NCBI GenBank assembly: GCA_946183415.1
Contig: CAMHAM010000008.1
Location: forward strand, 25,911-89,910
Length of the DNA: 64,000 nucleotides
Reading direction: 5' to 3'
Source: an uncultured Prevotella sp.
GTDB taxonomy: Bacteria > Bacteroidota > Bacteroidia > Bacteroidales > Bacteroidaceae
Shown here: one piece after another, positions 23,595 through 33,800 of the stretch
Layout of the letters: every line of letters starts with the position of its first letter
Numbering within the stretch: the stretch's first letter is position 1
Notes under the pieces: model-generated
What the model was told of the DNA's origin: nothing
The model's database searches: none
The model's input: only the letters and a program-made list of their open reading frames with translations
Program-made: the position numbers and the translations under genes

Positions 23595-25274
23595 ATGGAT
23601 TATCGGATTCTATTAACGCTGGCCATCATGGCGATGATTATCATTTTCTTCCTGATAGGAAGGAACGCCTATCTGCGCAGTATACGATTCCGAGAGCGTA
23701 CACAGCTCAATGCCATCTTCACCAATATCACCCACGAACTGCTCACTCCCCTCACCGTGATTTCCGCCTCTGTCGATAAGCTCAGGGACGAGGAGCCTGA
23801 CTATAGCCGCGACTACGATCTGATGCAAGTCAACATCCAGCGCATGGTGCGACTATTGCAGCAGATCCTTGAGGCCAGCAAGTCAGAGGCTGGTGAACTG
23901 AAGTTACTGGTAACACAAGGCGACGTCATGCGCTATATCCGTGAGACAGCAGAATGCCTGGAGCCGCTCCTCCTCAAGAAGAAGATGAAATTCACCATCA
24001 CCTGTCAGCCTGAGAGTATGATGGGATGGATAGATACTGACAAACTCGACAAGATTATCTATAACCTGCTCTCAAATGCAGCCAAATATTCCAGCGAGAA
24101 TGGTGAAGTAAGCATCAAGGCCACCACGAACTACACCTATGATCACATCCGCATCATCGTCAGTGATACTGGCGTTGGCATCCCACCCGATAAGCTGCAA
24201 CACCTCTTCGAACGCTTCTATATAGGTGATTTCCGTGAGCAGCGCACCATCGGAACAGGTGTGGGACTGGCCCTCACGCGCGACCTTGTCTACCTGAATC
24301 AAGGCACTATCGACTGTCAGAGCGAAATGGGCAAAGGTACCACATTCACAGTCACATTACCTATATATAAAGAAGCCTTCAAGCCTGAACAAATTGATGA
24401 ACAGCACAAGATCGATTTCAATATCCCCAAGAATACCATCGTCGACTTCCAGAGTATCGTTCCGGACATCAACGCAGACACAGGCAACAGCCCCGACGAC
24501 AAGTATAAGCTGCTGATTGCCGAGGACAACCTCGAGTTGCTGATGCTCATGCAACAACTGTTGAAGGCATACTACAGAGTCTACATCGCCAAAAATGGTG
24601 CTGAGGCACTGAAGATAGTCCAGACCAAGGCACTCGATCTGATTGTCTCCGACGTCATGATGCCAGAGATGGATGGTTTCGAACTCACACGTACCATCAA
24701 GGGCAACACCAACTACAACCACCTGCCTATCATCCTGCTCACAGCCAAGACAAATGAGGAAGACGAGGAACAGGCACTCGAGGCTGGCGCAGACGAATTC
24801 CTCACCAAGCCTTTCCGGCTGAAAGACCTCAAGCTGCGCATCGACAACATCATCGAGAACCGTAAGCGCATGCAAATCGAGACCAGTCAGGAGGGCAGCG
24901 AGGAAGTCCGCCAGAAGGTAGCCAAGCCTCTGCCCCCCGAGGAGATTTTCGTGAACCGTGTGCTCGAGTTCGTACACCAGCACCTGGCTGATGAAGATTA
25001 CGACCGCGATGCCCTGGCTGCCGATATGGGTGCCAGTGCTTCCACCTTATATAATAAATTAAAGGCCATCACAGGCATGAATGTCTCGACTTTCATCCGC
25101 GATGTCCGTATGAAGGAAGCCCGCCGCATGGCTGAGGAGAATCCCACCCTCCGAGTCAGCGACCTCGCCTACAGCGTCGGATTCCATGATCCACGCTATT
25201 TCTCCACCTGTTTCAAGAAACAATTTGGCATCCAACCCAAGGAGTTTCTCGACAGCTTGTTACAAAAAACATAA
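23595..25274 (+). CDS. Hybrid two-component regulator without sensor domain (HTCS-like)
   Basis: A 559-residue one-piece signalling protein. A single membrane helix (residues 5-22) is followed by a HisKA domain with phospho-His47 (NITHELLTP), then an ATPase domain (N box around Asn161, DTGVGIP at 191-197, GTGVGLAL near 220). A receiver follows with Asp353 (SDVMMPEMDG) and Lys405, then an AraC-type DNA-binding domain (about 455-555). This is the C-terminal half of Bacteroidetes HTCS regulators, but the large periplasmic beta-propeller and Y_Y_Y sensor are absent. It must sense through another partner, the membrane or an internal signal. No polysaccharide-utilisation genes are adjacent. Confidence 0.92.
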   Translation: MDYRILLTLAIMAMIIIFFLIGRNAYLRSIRFRERTQLNAIFTNITHELLTPLTVISASVDKLRDEEPDYSRDYDLMQVNIQRMVRLLQQILEASKSEAGELKLLVTQGDVMRYIRETAECLEPLLLKKKMKFTITCQPESMMGWIDTDKLDKIIYNLLSNAAKYSSENGEVSIKATTNYTYDHIRIIVSDTGVGIPPDKLQHLFERFYIGDFREQRTIGTGVGLALTRDLVYLNQGTIDCQSEMGKGTTFTVTLPIYKEAFKPEQIDEQHKIDFNIPKNTIVDFQSIVPDINADTGNSPDDKYKLLIAEDNLELLMLMQQLLKAYYRVYIAKNGAEALKIVQTKALDLIVSDVMMPEMDGFELTRTIKGNTNYNHLPIILLTAKTNEEDEEQALEAGADEFLTKPFRLKDLKLRIDNIIENRKRMQIETSQEGSEEVRQKVAKPLPPEEIFVNRVLEFVHQHLADEDYDRDALAADMGASASTLYNKLKAITGMNVSTFIRDVRMKEARRMAEENPTLRVSDLAYSVGFHDPRYFSTCFKKQFGIQPKEFLDSLLQKT

Positions 25275-25296
25275 AAAACATATCAAGTTCGGTATT

Positions 25297-25342
25297 TTTT
25301 CACCTTTCATTTTTCACTTTTCACTTTTATTTTGTAACTTTG
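25297..25342 (+). promoter_or_regulatory. Heptamer array followed by trpB -7 element
   Basis: Units TTTTCAC, CTTTCAT, TTTTCAC, TTTTCAC and TTTTATT (25297-25331) lead directly into TAACTTTG (25335-25342). As at the peroxidase gene, the array replaces the expected -33 region. Confidence 0.7.
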
Positions 25343-25376
25343 CACGCGGATATCACCAATCCTAAACTTTATAATT

Positions 25377-26738
25377 ATGGCTAAACAAAAAAAATTCATC
25401 CTCCAAGAGAGTGAAATTCCTACACAGTGGTACAACATTCAGGCAGACATGCCCAACAAACCCATGCCACCGATTCATCCAGTAACCAAGCAGCCGCTCG
25501 GTGTCGACGATCTGGCACACATCTTCCCTCGTGAATGTTGTGTACAGGAGTTGGATACCGAACATGCATGGATCGACATTCCTGAGGATGTACTCGAGAA
25601 GTATAAATATTATCGTTCTACACCATTGGTGCGTGCATACGCCCTTGAAGAGGCACTCGGCACGCCTGCACATATCTACTTCAAGAACGAGAGTACCAAC
25701 CCACTGGGTTCACATAAGATCAACTCTGCCCTGCCCCAGTGCTACTACGCCAAGCAGGAGGGCACCACGAACGTCACCACAGAGACGGGTGCAGGCCAGT
25801 GGGGCGCTGCCCTCAGCTATGCTGCCAAGATCTACGGTCTCGACTGTGCTGTCTACCAGGTGAAAATCACCATGCAGCAGAAACCCTACCGCTCCAGCAT
25901 CATGCGCACCTTCGGTGCCGTTGTTGAGGGTTCTCCCTCCATGTCTACCCGCGCAGGAAAGGATATCCTGACAAAGGATCCTACCCACTCAGGTTCACTG
26001 GGAACGGCTATCTCTGAGGCTGTAGAGCTCGCCACCACCACACCTAATTGTAAATATACCCTGGGCTCCGTGCTCAACCACGTAGGTCTCCACCAGACCA
26101 TTATCGGTCTTGAGGCAGAGAAGCAGATGGCAATGGCTGGCGAGTATCCCGATATCGTGATTGGCTGCTTCGGTGGTGGTTCCAACTTCGGTGGTATCTC
26201 ATTCCCCTTTATGCGTCACAACCTGAAGGACGGTAAGACGACTGAGTTCATCGCAGCTGAGCCAGACAGCTGTCCAAAGCTGACACGAGGCCAGTTCCGC
26301 TACGATTTCGGTGACGAGGCTGGTTACACGCCGCTGCTCCCCATGTACACCCTGGGTCACAACTTCAAGCCCTCCAACATCCACGCTGGCGGTCTGCGCT
26401 ATCACGGTGCTGGTATGATTATCTCCCAGCTCATCAAGGACGGTCTGATGCACGGTGTCGACATTCCGCAGCTCGAAACTTTCGAGGCTGGCATGCTCTT
26501 CGCTCGCACTGAGGGTATCATCCCTGCCCCTGAGAGCACCCACGCCATCGCAGCCACCATCCGCGAGGCCAAGAAGTGCAAGGAGACTGGCGAGGAGAAG
26601 GTGATCCTCTTCAACCTCTCAGGCCACGGACTCATCGACATGCCGAGCTACGAAGCCTTCATCAAGGGCGACCTGCAGAACTACACCGTCACTGACGAGA
26701 TGATCGCAGAGAACCTTGCAGAACTCGACAAGCAATAA
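25377..26738 (+). CDS. trpB: Tryptophan synthase beta chain, TrpB2 type
   Basis: A 453-residue PLP enzyme that joins indole and serine to give tryptophan. PLP-binding Lys114 lies in NPLGSHKINSAL, the catalytic Glu in TTETGAGQWG (Glu136), and the phosphate-binding loop is GCFGGGSNFGG. The long N-terminus with PTQWYNI and the insertions are those of the TrpB2 subfamily, which often occurs without TrpA and salvages free indole. No trp genes surround it. The operator region is a heptamer array, and a strong terminator follows. Confidence 0.93.
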   Translation: MAKQKKFILQESEIPTQWYNIQADMPNKPMPPIHPVTKQPLGVDDLAHIFPRECCVQELDTEHAWIDIPEDVLEKYKYYRSTPLVRAYALEEALGTPAHIYFKNESTNPLGSHKINSALPQCYYAKQEGTTNVTTETGAGQWGAALSYAAKIYGLDCAVYQVKITMQQKPYRSSIMRTFGAVVEGSPSMSTRAGKDILTKDPTHSGSLGTAISEAVELATTTPNCKYTLGSVLNHVGLHQTIIGLEAEKQMAMAGEYPDIVIGCFGGGSNFGGISFPFMRHNLKDGKTTEFIAAEPDSCPKLTRGQFRYDFGDEAGYTPLLPMYTLGHNFKPSNIHAGGLRYHGAGMIISQLIKDGLMHGVDIPQLETFEAGMLFARTEGIIPAPESTHAIAATIREAKKCKETGEEKVILFNLSGHGLIDMPSYEAFIKGDLQNYTVTDEMIAENLAELDKQ

Positions 26739-26753
26739 CAATCGGACATCTAT

Positions 26754-26794
26754 ACTAAAAAGGGCCCATCGGTTGATGAGGCCCTTTTTTAGTG
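26754..26794 (+). terminator. Intrinsic terminator of trpB
   Basis: A hairpin with arms AAAAAGGGCC/GGCCCTTTTTT and an inner CATC/GATG pair around a GGTT loop. Confidence 0.88.
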
Positions 26795-26811
26795 GATATG
26801 GGAAAACCTCA

Positions 26812-26863
26812 TTACACATTTTGTGTTACACATTTTGTGAAATCAAAAAAAGTCGTATATTTG
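26812..26863 (+). promoter_or_regulatory. 14-bp tandem repeat and promoter upstream of the IS-split frame
   Basis: TTACACATTTTGTG occurs twice in tandem (26812-26825 and 26826-26839). The second copy contains TTTG (26834-26837), which is 18 nt before TATATTTG (26856-26863). Transcription would run toward a short frame that is cut by the insertion sequence. The 14-bp unit is itself two heptamers. Confidence 0.5.
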
Positions 26864-26940
26864 CAGCGGAAAAAATAAGTGGTAGCAGTCTCTCTGTCTA
26901 TTTCAAGACCTATGCACCCCATTTCCGCATACGTTATTCC

Positions 26941-27031
26941 ATGTTGAACCTCCAGTACAATGAGGGCTTGCTAAGCTGTCCAGCCCCTATGGCAGGCTGG
27001 CTCGACAAATGGATGCCAATAATAAAGCAAG
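26941..27031 (+). pseudogene. Short frame interrupted by the insertion sequence
   Basis: ATG 26941 opens a frame beginning MLNLQYNEGLLSCPAPM that runs into the insertion sequence after 30 codons. If the element and one 8-bp duplicate are removed, the frame continues only QAK and stops (28090). It was therefore short, about 33 codons, before insertion. I do not recognise it, and it may never have been a gene. Confidence 0.3.
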
Positions 27032-28076
27032 ACGTCAGTTCGGGATAAGAAAGTCGCAAAAAAAGTTGGTAATCTGAGATATTTTTTGTACCTTTATATC
27101 TGAATTCCAATCACTTATAAAGTGAAACAAAAGAATACACTCATGATTACCGACGACAAAATTACAGAAATTTTCTGTGCTACGGATGAATTTAGTAAGA
27201 AATTTGATGAGGAGATTGAAAATATGCCTCTTCTGAGCACTGACGGTAAGTCCCGCCGCAGGCGTGCTGCCAGCATGTCCGACAGCGAGATTATGACGAT
27301 CCTGATTATGTTCCATTTTGGCACATTCGACAATTTCAAGCACTACTACCTGCACTTCATCCGCATCCACCTCAAGCATGACTTCCCTGATGCGGTGTCC
27401 TACAACCGCTTCGTGGAACTGGAGAGCAGGGTGTTCTTCAAGATGATGTTCTTCCTGAACCTCCACTCTTTCGGGCGGTGCACTGGTATCACCTTTGTGG
27501 ACTCCACCATGATACCAGTATGCCACAACTTGCGCAGGTATGCCAACAGGGTCTTCGCCGGTCTTGCCACTGATGGAAAGGGGACGATGGGGTGGTGCCA
27601 CGGATTCAAGCTGCACTTCATCTGCAACGACCGGGGAGAAATCATAATGTTTTGTCTTACAGGGGCCAACGTGGACGACAGGGATCCGAAGGTATGGGCT
27701 GTGCTTGGCAAGAGAATCTACGGGAAGCTCTTTGCCGACAGGGGATACATCTCACCTAACCTGTTTGATGCGCTCTTTGCCGACGGAGTACATCTGGTCA
27801 CTGGAATCAGGAACAACATGAAGAACAAACTGATGCCACTATGGGACAAAATTATGCTCAGAAAAAGGTACATCATCGAGTGCATTAACCATTTGCTCAA
27901 GGACAAAGGAAATCTCGTACACTCCAGACATAGGTCTGTCAACAATTTCCTGATGAACCTTATCGCTGCACTTGGAGCATATTGTTTCTTCGACAACAAA
28001 CCTGAGGCTATTCAGGGGTATTGTATTGAGGACACTAATCAACTCTCATTGTTCTAATCTTATCCCGAACTGGCGC
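27032..28076 (+). mobile_element. IS982-family insertion sequence
   Basis: A 1,045-bp element with one transposase gene. Terminal inverted repeats share a perfect CAGTTCGGGATAAGA core (27036-27050 and, inverted, 28058-28072), extending imperfectly to both ends. Flanking AAAGCAAG at 27024-27031 and 28077-28084 is an 8-bp target duplication, so the insertion is intact and probably recent. Family assignment follows the transposase. Confidence 0.88.
27143..28057 (+). CDS. IS982-family transposase
   Basis: A 304-residue DDE transposase. The N-terminal ITDDKITEIFCATDEF and ASMSDSEIMTILIMFHFG are characteristic of the family. The catalytic acids are read as Asp in TFVDSTMIP, Asp in LFADRGYIS and Glu in KRYIIECINHLLK. 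A GTG at 27122 extends the frame by seven codons, but ATG 27143 matches the usual family start. No frameshift or stop interrupts it, so the enzyme may be active. Confidence 0.9.
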   Translation: MITDDKITEIFCATDEFSKKFDEEIENMPLLSTDGKSRRRRAASMSDSEIMTILIMFHFGTFDNFKHYYLHFIRIHLKHDFPDAVSYNRFVELESRVFFKMMFFLNLHSFGRCTGITFVDSTMIPVCHNLRRYANRVFAGLATDGKGTMGWCHGFKLHFICNDRGEIIMFCLTGANVDDRDPKVWAVLGKRIYGKLFADRGYISPNLFDALFADGVHLVTGIRNNMKNKLMPLWDKIMLRKRYIIECINHLLKDKGNLVHSRHRSVNNFLMNLIAALGAYCFFDNKPEAIQGYCIEDTNQLSLF

Positions 28077-28091
28077 AAAGCAAGCCAAATA

Positions 28092-28125
28092 GCATTGCCC
28101 AACCAACTGCATCTATGGGCAATGC
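28092..28125. repeat. 10-bp hairpin right of the insertion sequence
   Basis: GCATTGCCCA (28092-28101) pairs with TGGGCAATGC (28116-28125) around a 14-nt loop. There is no T run, so it is not a standard terminator. It may be a remnant of a structured element or a binding site. Confidence 0.5.
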
Positions 28126-28245
28126 CGTTCGTTGTTACCATGACAAGATGAAGGGTGCGCTTGCCTTTCGACAGTTCCCATTATGCATCAATATAACTGT
28201 CTTTGTCATAATCCGCTGAAAACAAGGGTTATTTAACAAATAAGG

Positions 28246-29022
28246 CTATTTTGAGTGGGGTTCTTTTTTCTCTCTCCTGATTCTCTGTTCATCCATATAG
28301 CCAGCAGTAATGATACCTGATGGTAAGGCGATAATGGCAATTCCCACCATCGAGGATATGATACTGATAACCCTACCAATACTTGAAATGGGATACAAAT
28401 CGCCATATCCAACTGTTGTAAGCGTACATGCAGCCCAATAGAAAGCTTCAAAGAATGTCTCAAATAGATATTTCCCAGTTTCTGGATTTATGTCCTCTTC
28501 TGCATTAAACATGATGAGAGCGGTAATAAAGATGTAGAAGAGTGCTAATGACAAAACTGTCAGCAAGATCTTTCTTTGGCTCCGAATGACAGATAAAACG
28601 ATTTCTAGCGGTTCAAAGTATCGGATAGCCTTAAACACTCTCAATGTCATTAAAAGCCTTGTTAATCGCGCAACTTTGAAGGTTGGGTTCAGCAAATTAA
28701 ATACAGGCAGAATTGAAAGCAGATCAATGATGGCCATTGGCGTAAATGGATACCACACAAAAGATTCCCATTTACGGTACTTCTTCATCTCAAAATCTGC
28801 AGTCATCCACCGCAAAATATAGTCCAAGACAAAACAAAAGCCAGAAAACAGATTTAAATACCAAAAGGCCTCATAATGATATCTGAACATCAGGGGTAAG
28901 ATACCAACAGCAATAGCTATTAGCATCACTATATCGTAGATACGGGCATATTTTTTCCCGTGCCAGGGTTTAATAGCCCAATAGATCTTTTCACGCACTG
29001 ACATCATCGTATTAGTCATCAC
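28246..29022 (-). CDS. Voltage-gated-type potassium channel subunit
   Basis: A 258-residue inner-membrane protein with the six-helix Kv layout: S1 about 29-47, S2 52-72, S3 93-110, an S4 with spaced Arg/Lys (KVARLTRLLMTLRVFKAIRYF, about 116-136), S5 152-172, pore and S6. The selectivity filter is TVGYGD (203-208). It should form a K+-selective tetramer. There is no cytoplasmic RCK or cyclic-nucleotide domain. It is the last gene of the 15-gene minus-strand run, 15 bp after the preceding stop, and the only cargo that looks like an ion channel. Confidence 0.9.
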   Translation of the reverse strand: MMTNTMMSVREKIYWAIKPWHGKKYARIYDIVMLIAIAVGILPLMFRYHYEAFWYLNLFSGFCFVLDYILRWMTADFEMKKYRKWESFVWYPFTPMAIIDLLSILPVFNLLNPTFKVARLTRLLMTLRVFKAIRYFEPLEIVLSVIRSQRKILLTVLSLALFYIFITALIMFNAEEDINPETGKYLFETFFEAFYWAACTLTTVGYGDLYPISSIGRVISIISSMVGIAIIALPSGIITAGYMDEQRIRREKKEPHSK

Positions 29023-29037
29023 TCTTCTGGCATTATA

Positions 29038-29661
29038 TCATTCTAATGTTTCGGGAATAACAAGCAATTCAATCTTATCTCTGACATATACATTTTTATT
29101 TTCCTTTCTATTCACATATTCTATGGAGAGAGTAACGTCCCGAGGCTCCAGAACTTTGTCACCAACATGGAAAATCGACTTGTCAATAATAACATCACCA
29201 TTCTTATAGTTTAATCGATTGACGATCTTGGTATCCCCATACATATAAGCTGCGGTAAAATAACAATCATCCGAAAGTTCCAAATCAGTAGGAACCTCTA
29301 TACTATCCAACAGCTCATACTGGCTTTTAAAAGTATTATACAACTTGGCATGAATACTATTTCCAGATGCCTGAGTAGAAGCATGCTTGATATAAACAAG
29401 TGCGTCAGCACCTTCAGGTCTCACATAGTTTCTACCTGTGAACAAGGCCTGCCGCTTAGTTGACTGGTTGATTACTTTTACCGCCTGTTTGGCTTTTTCC
29501 CATTTGATTGAACTTGCATCGGGGATAACATCACCTTTCTGCACTTTCCTACCGTCTTTATACGTTAAGTTAGCGTCATTAACATAAAGGACCTTATAAC
29601 TATCGGCAACGATGAAATTAGCCCACAGGCTTAGAACTACGATTATTAATAACTTTTTCAT
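29038..29661 (-). CDS. Secreted protein of unknown function
   Basis: A 207-residue protein with a signal peptide (MKKLLIIVVLSLWANFIVAD). The N-terminal part (KVLYVNDANLTYKDGRKVQKGD) resembles the short 'lacking the SH3-like' surface motifs often seen before beta-sandwich domains, but I cannot name the family. The rest is beta-rich and charged. Its first 44 bp overlap the end of the CHASE2 gene, so the two are very likely translated together and may act as a pair. A periplasmic partner of the CHASE2 protein is a reasonable guess. Confidence 0.6.
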   Translation of the reverse strand: MKKLLIIVVLSLWANFIVADSYKVLYVNDANLTYKDGRKVQKGDVIPDASSIKWEKAKQAVKVINQSTKRQALFTGRNYVRPEGADALVYIKHASTQASGNSIHAKLYNTFKSQYELLDSIEVPTDLELSDDCYFTAAYMYGDTKIVNRLNYKNGDVIIDKSIFHVGDKVLEPRDVTLSIEYVNRKENKNVYVRDKIELLVIPETLE

Positions 29662-30865
29662 ATTTCTTAGTTTTGTATAAATTACGTTTCTGGATATAGG
29701 TATCTATCAGTGAATAAACTGTTGTTGGCACCCACATATTGAACACTACACCATTCCATTTGGCAACAGTAGCAACAACGAAAAACAATGTTGCAGTACT
29801 GAAAAACGACATCAGTACACCTAACCAAGGATTCTTGAACAAGTACGAAAATGATTTTCCATTCAGATAGAAAGAGCCGACAATACTATAGATAAGGAAA
29901 AACACCAATACATATCCCCACTTTATAAGATGATCGCCATTCATGAGAGCTATGTATGCATTTACACAGATGGCAGAACCAGGCTGATTTCCCTGGTAGG
30001 TCAGGTGAATATCATTCTTGAAGTCACCTATTACGAGTATTTTATCGTCTATCTGCTCTTCTACAGGATAGTCCTCCTCCAGAAGGTCTGATCCCAGATA
30101 GATGTAATTCCGCTCTCTTTCATGCCCTTCTTTATCTATCAGACTCCCATAGACTGCCACTGGCATCATCAAGGTGACCCCATTCTGACACAATCTGCCA
30201 CCATCAGAGTACCATAATCCACCTAAGTGCTTTTTGATTCCACTGCCATTCAAATGTTTCCTGTCAACATACATCTTCAACGGCACAGACAGCTCGTCAT
30301 CATGCAAGAACAGATAGCGGCTGAACGAAACCACTTTCCAAGTCGTCGTATAATCCGCATTAGCAGCTTTTGGCAATAAAATACTGTCTTTCAGATTGGC
30401 ATCTTTATGCGATGGTATCACTATTCTGTCCATCGAAGCTATTGTACGGAAAAGTGCAGAATCGAATGGGGTCTCAAGACTCTCATCAAAATGCACATCC
30501 AAGAAGATATATCGGTAATTATCCGCTTCCTTAGCTATAGTAAGCAACCTTAACAACTTCTCTCTGTCTGTAATAACGGTTTTCCCTACAGGCATACCAT
30601 TTTCCTCATAATCGACCAATGCCTTGTCATAGCAGACATTGATCAGGAGAATACTATCTGGCACGTTGCCACGCTGCTGCCCCGTCAGCTCCTTGAAGTC
30701 ATCAAAATCCTTCAGAATCTGAGTCTCACCAGGTAGCGGGAGCATGGAGTTACCCATAATGTAACAGAACAAAGTGATGACCAGTCCTGTTAGAAAAGAG
30801 AGGCTTACAATGCTCTGTTCCTTTTTAAGCCATGCTTTGTGCCTATTGAAAAACTGTCTTATCAT
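29618..30865 (-). CDS. CHASE2-domain membrane protein without output domain
   Basis: A 415-residue protein. One membrane helix (about 19-41) leads into a periplasmic CHASE2-type domain (about 45-310; ILLINVCYDKALVDY near the start, RYIFLDVHFDE and IDDKILVIGDF later), followed by three closely spaced helices (about 317-395). CHASE2 sensors normally end in a kinase, cyclase or adenylate domain. Here only a short basic tail of about 20 residues follows. It may therefore be an orphan sensor that signals through other products of the operon. It overlaps the coiled-coil gene by 4 bp. Confidence 0.78.
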   Translation of the reverse strand: MIRQFFNRHKAWLKKEQSIVSLSFLTGLVITLFCYIMGNSMLPLPGETQILKDFDDFKELTGQQRGNVPDSILLINVCYDKALVDYEENGMPVGKTVITDREKLLRLLTIAKEADNYRYIFLDVHFDESLETPFDSALFRTIASMDRIVIPSHKDANLKDSILLPKAANADYTTTWKVVSFSRYLFLHDDELSVPLKMYVDRKHLNGSGIKKHLGGLWYSDGGRLCQNGVTLMMPVAVYGSLIDKEGHERERNYIYLGSDLLEEDYPVEEQIDDKILVIGDFKNDIHLTYQGNQPGSAICVNAYIALMNGDHLIKWGYVLVFFLIYSIVGSFYLNGKSFSYLFKNPWLGVLMSFFSTATLFFVVATVAKWNGVVFNMWVPTTVYSLIDTYIQKRNLYKTKKYEKVINNRSSKPVG

Positions 30866-33800
30866 AATCTCTTTAAAGGAATCACTTTTGCCTTCTGATT
30901 ATCCATCCGATTTTCAGTATGACCAACAGGTGCTCCATAGCATGTAGGATCGGCTATGATGAATTTCCGACCATTAACAATAATATAATCACCTTGAACT
31001 GAATCGTCGTCAAAACAAACTGCCGTATACATGTGTTGCGGTTCATTAGGATAATACATCATAACCACATCGAGGCCTAACAGGTCGCGTACCAAATAGG
31101 AATACAGTATAGACCGGTCTTCGCAGTCGCAATAGGGATAATACAATGTTTCTTCTGCAAAAAAAGCGCGGTCAGAACCCCACACCCGTTCGTCAATAGC
31201 ATAGTCTAAGCCCCACTGCACCCATGCCAACAGAGCATTGGCCGCCATCAACTTGCTGGCATTAGCGATTTGAGGCCTTAGTTTATTATATAAATCTTCT
31301 TTTACCTCTTTTGTCAGAGGAGCATTGGCGTAGTAGGGCCAGCGGGTGGTTATATCATTATCCCTAAAAGAAGCAGGATAATCATTGAAGAAATCTATCA
31401 TATTCTTATTGACAGAAGCCTTTGCCATCATTTTTGGTTCACCGGAATAGAACTGACGTTCATTGGACAATACCGTATTGAGTTTCGGTAACTTTGGAAT
31501 AGAGAAAGTCATGGATTGCTCCTTAGGATAAGGGACATCACAAATTTCAAGATTCTTGGGTTTACTGCCGTCCATTAAGAAGAATACGCGCTTATTCCCA
31601 TCCTTGTCGTCTACAATCCAATGAGAACGATCATAAACCGTTCCATTCATACGAGAAAGGATATGAAGCTTCTGGTTATTATCAAGTCCGAAGCGCATCA
31701 TATAGCCAGATTGCTGGTAGAGAACACCTTGCAGAAGCACAGCCTCATTAGTTCCCTTGCCGCAGGCAGCCTCAGCCATATTCTGCAACATTTTGTAGTA
31801 GGCCCAATCACAAAGATCTTTATCTTTACGTAGTGCCAGACAATCGTGAAGAAGATTGTCATATCTGCTCCCCGTCAATTCAAGATATGCCTTGGATATG
31901 GACTTCTTGTCTGTACCTGCCAACTTAAACTGGCTGGCATTACCCCATCTCACCGCCATTGGTGTCCCATAGAACATGAAGGTATTTTTATCTATCGTCT
32001 CCTTATTCTCCTTGATGGGCACAACGGGTTCGGGCTGAGGTTTGACATCTTCTTTGATGATAACCAATTCTGCATCTAATGCTTTTCCTTGCTCCAATTC
32101 CTTCTTTTGCCTGTCTATTTCTTTTTGCAGTCTCTCCTGTTTAGCTCTTTCTTCAGCAAGCAGTTTGTTCTGCTCTTCCTGTTGTTTCTTTTTTTCATCT
32201 AAGAGCTGCTGCTGCGCCTGTTGTTTTTTCACGCTTTCATCTAATTGCTGCTGTTGCGTCTCCAATTCCTTTTTCTTGGCTTCGGCGACTTTCTGCAGGT
32301 CTTCCTCCTGCTTCTGTCTTTCGGCCAAGAATTGCTTGCGCTCATTTTCGAGTTTCTGCCTCTCTGCTAAAAGTTTCTGCTGTTCTTCTTGCAGTCTCTT
32401 GTTTTGTTCATTCAACTGCTGCTGACGTTCTGCTTCCTGACGCTTCTGTTCTTCAGCAAGAAGTTGCCTTTGCTGCTCCTGTTTTCGCTGTTCCTCATCC
32501 AGTTGCGCTTTCTGCTCTGCCTGCTTCTTGATACTGGCATCAAGCTGTTGCTGCTTTTCAGAAAGCTGTCTCTCCTTTTGTTCTACCAGAGATTTTTGTT
32601 GCTGCTTTTCAGCTATCAAGAGTTGTTGCTCTTGCTCTAATTGCTTTTGAGCTTTCAGCAATTTATTTTGTTCTTCCGCAAGTTTTCGCCCTGCATCATC
32701 TCTTTGCTGCTGGCTCTTCTTACTGTTCTCTGCCAGATGCCGTTTTTCATCATCCTGCTGGCGCTGCTGCTCTTGCAGCTGACGTGTTTGCTCTGCCAGT
32801 TGCTTCTCCCTCTCATCAGATAGCTGCTGTTGTTTCTTCTGCTCAGCCTCGAACTTTTGGCGATCAGCTTCAAGTCGCTTTCTGTCTTCCTCTAGCTTCT
32901 TCTGTTCCTCAGCGAGTTTTTGCTCTACATCTTTCTTTTGCTGCCTATCTATTTTGCTACTCTCAGCTAATCGCCGTTGCTCTTCTGTTTGCTTCTGCTG
33001 CTGCTCTTGCAATTGACGAGTTTGTTCTGCTAGAGATTTCTCCTTTTTAGCTGTTAGCTGTTGCTGCCTTTCTTGCTCAGCTTCAAACTTCTGTCTCTCA
33101 GCCTCAAGTTGCTTCATGGCATCCTTGAGTTTCTTTTGTTCTTCGGCCAATTTCTTCTCTGCTACATCTTTTTCCTTCTGATCCTTTTGACTGTTTTCCT
33201 CTAAATGTCGTTTTTCATCATCCTGCAGACGTCGCTGCTCTTGTAGCTGACGAGTCTGCTCTGCCAACGACTTCTCTTTCTCATCTGAAAGCTGTTGTAA
33301 CTTTTTTTGCTCCTCTATCAGTTTCTGACATTCTGCTTCAAGCATCTTTTTACTCTCTTCGAGTTGTTTTTGCTCTTCGGACAATTTCTGTTGAGCTTCT
33401 TGCCACTGACGCTCTTTTTCTGCTAATAGTTTTTTCTGCTCGGCCTCTTTCTTTTCCTTTTCATCGCTGAAGAGCTGCTGCTGTTGTTTTTGACAGGCAA
33501 TCTCTTCATCTATCTTTTTTTGTTCAGCTTCCTGTTGCAACTTTCTATCTTCAATCTGCTGTAACTGTTCTGCCAACTTCGCCTTCTGCTCATCGGTCTG
33601 CTTTTGTTGAATACTCTGCTGTTCCAAGAATGCCTGACGTTCTTGTTCAAGGTTTTTCTTTGCCTCTTCCAGTTTTCGTTGTTCTTCCGAGAGCTTCTGC
33701 TGAGTTTCTTGTTGCTGGCGTTCCTGCTCCGCCAGTTTTTGCTGCTGCTCTTCTTGTTTCTTCTTACTCTCTCCCAAGAGCCTCTGCTGCTCCTGAAGTT

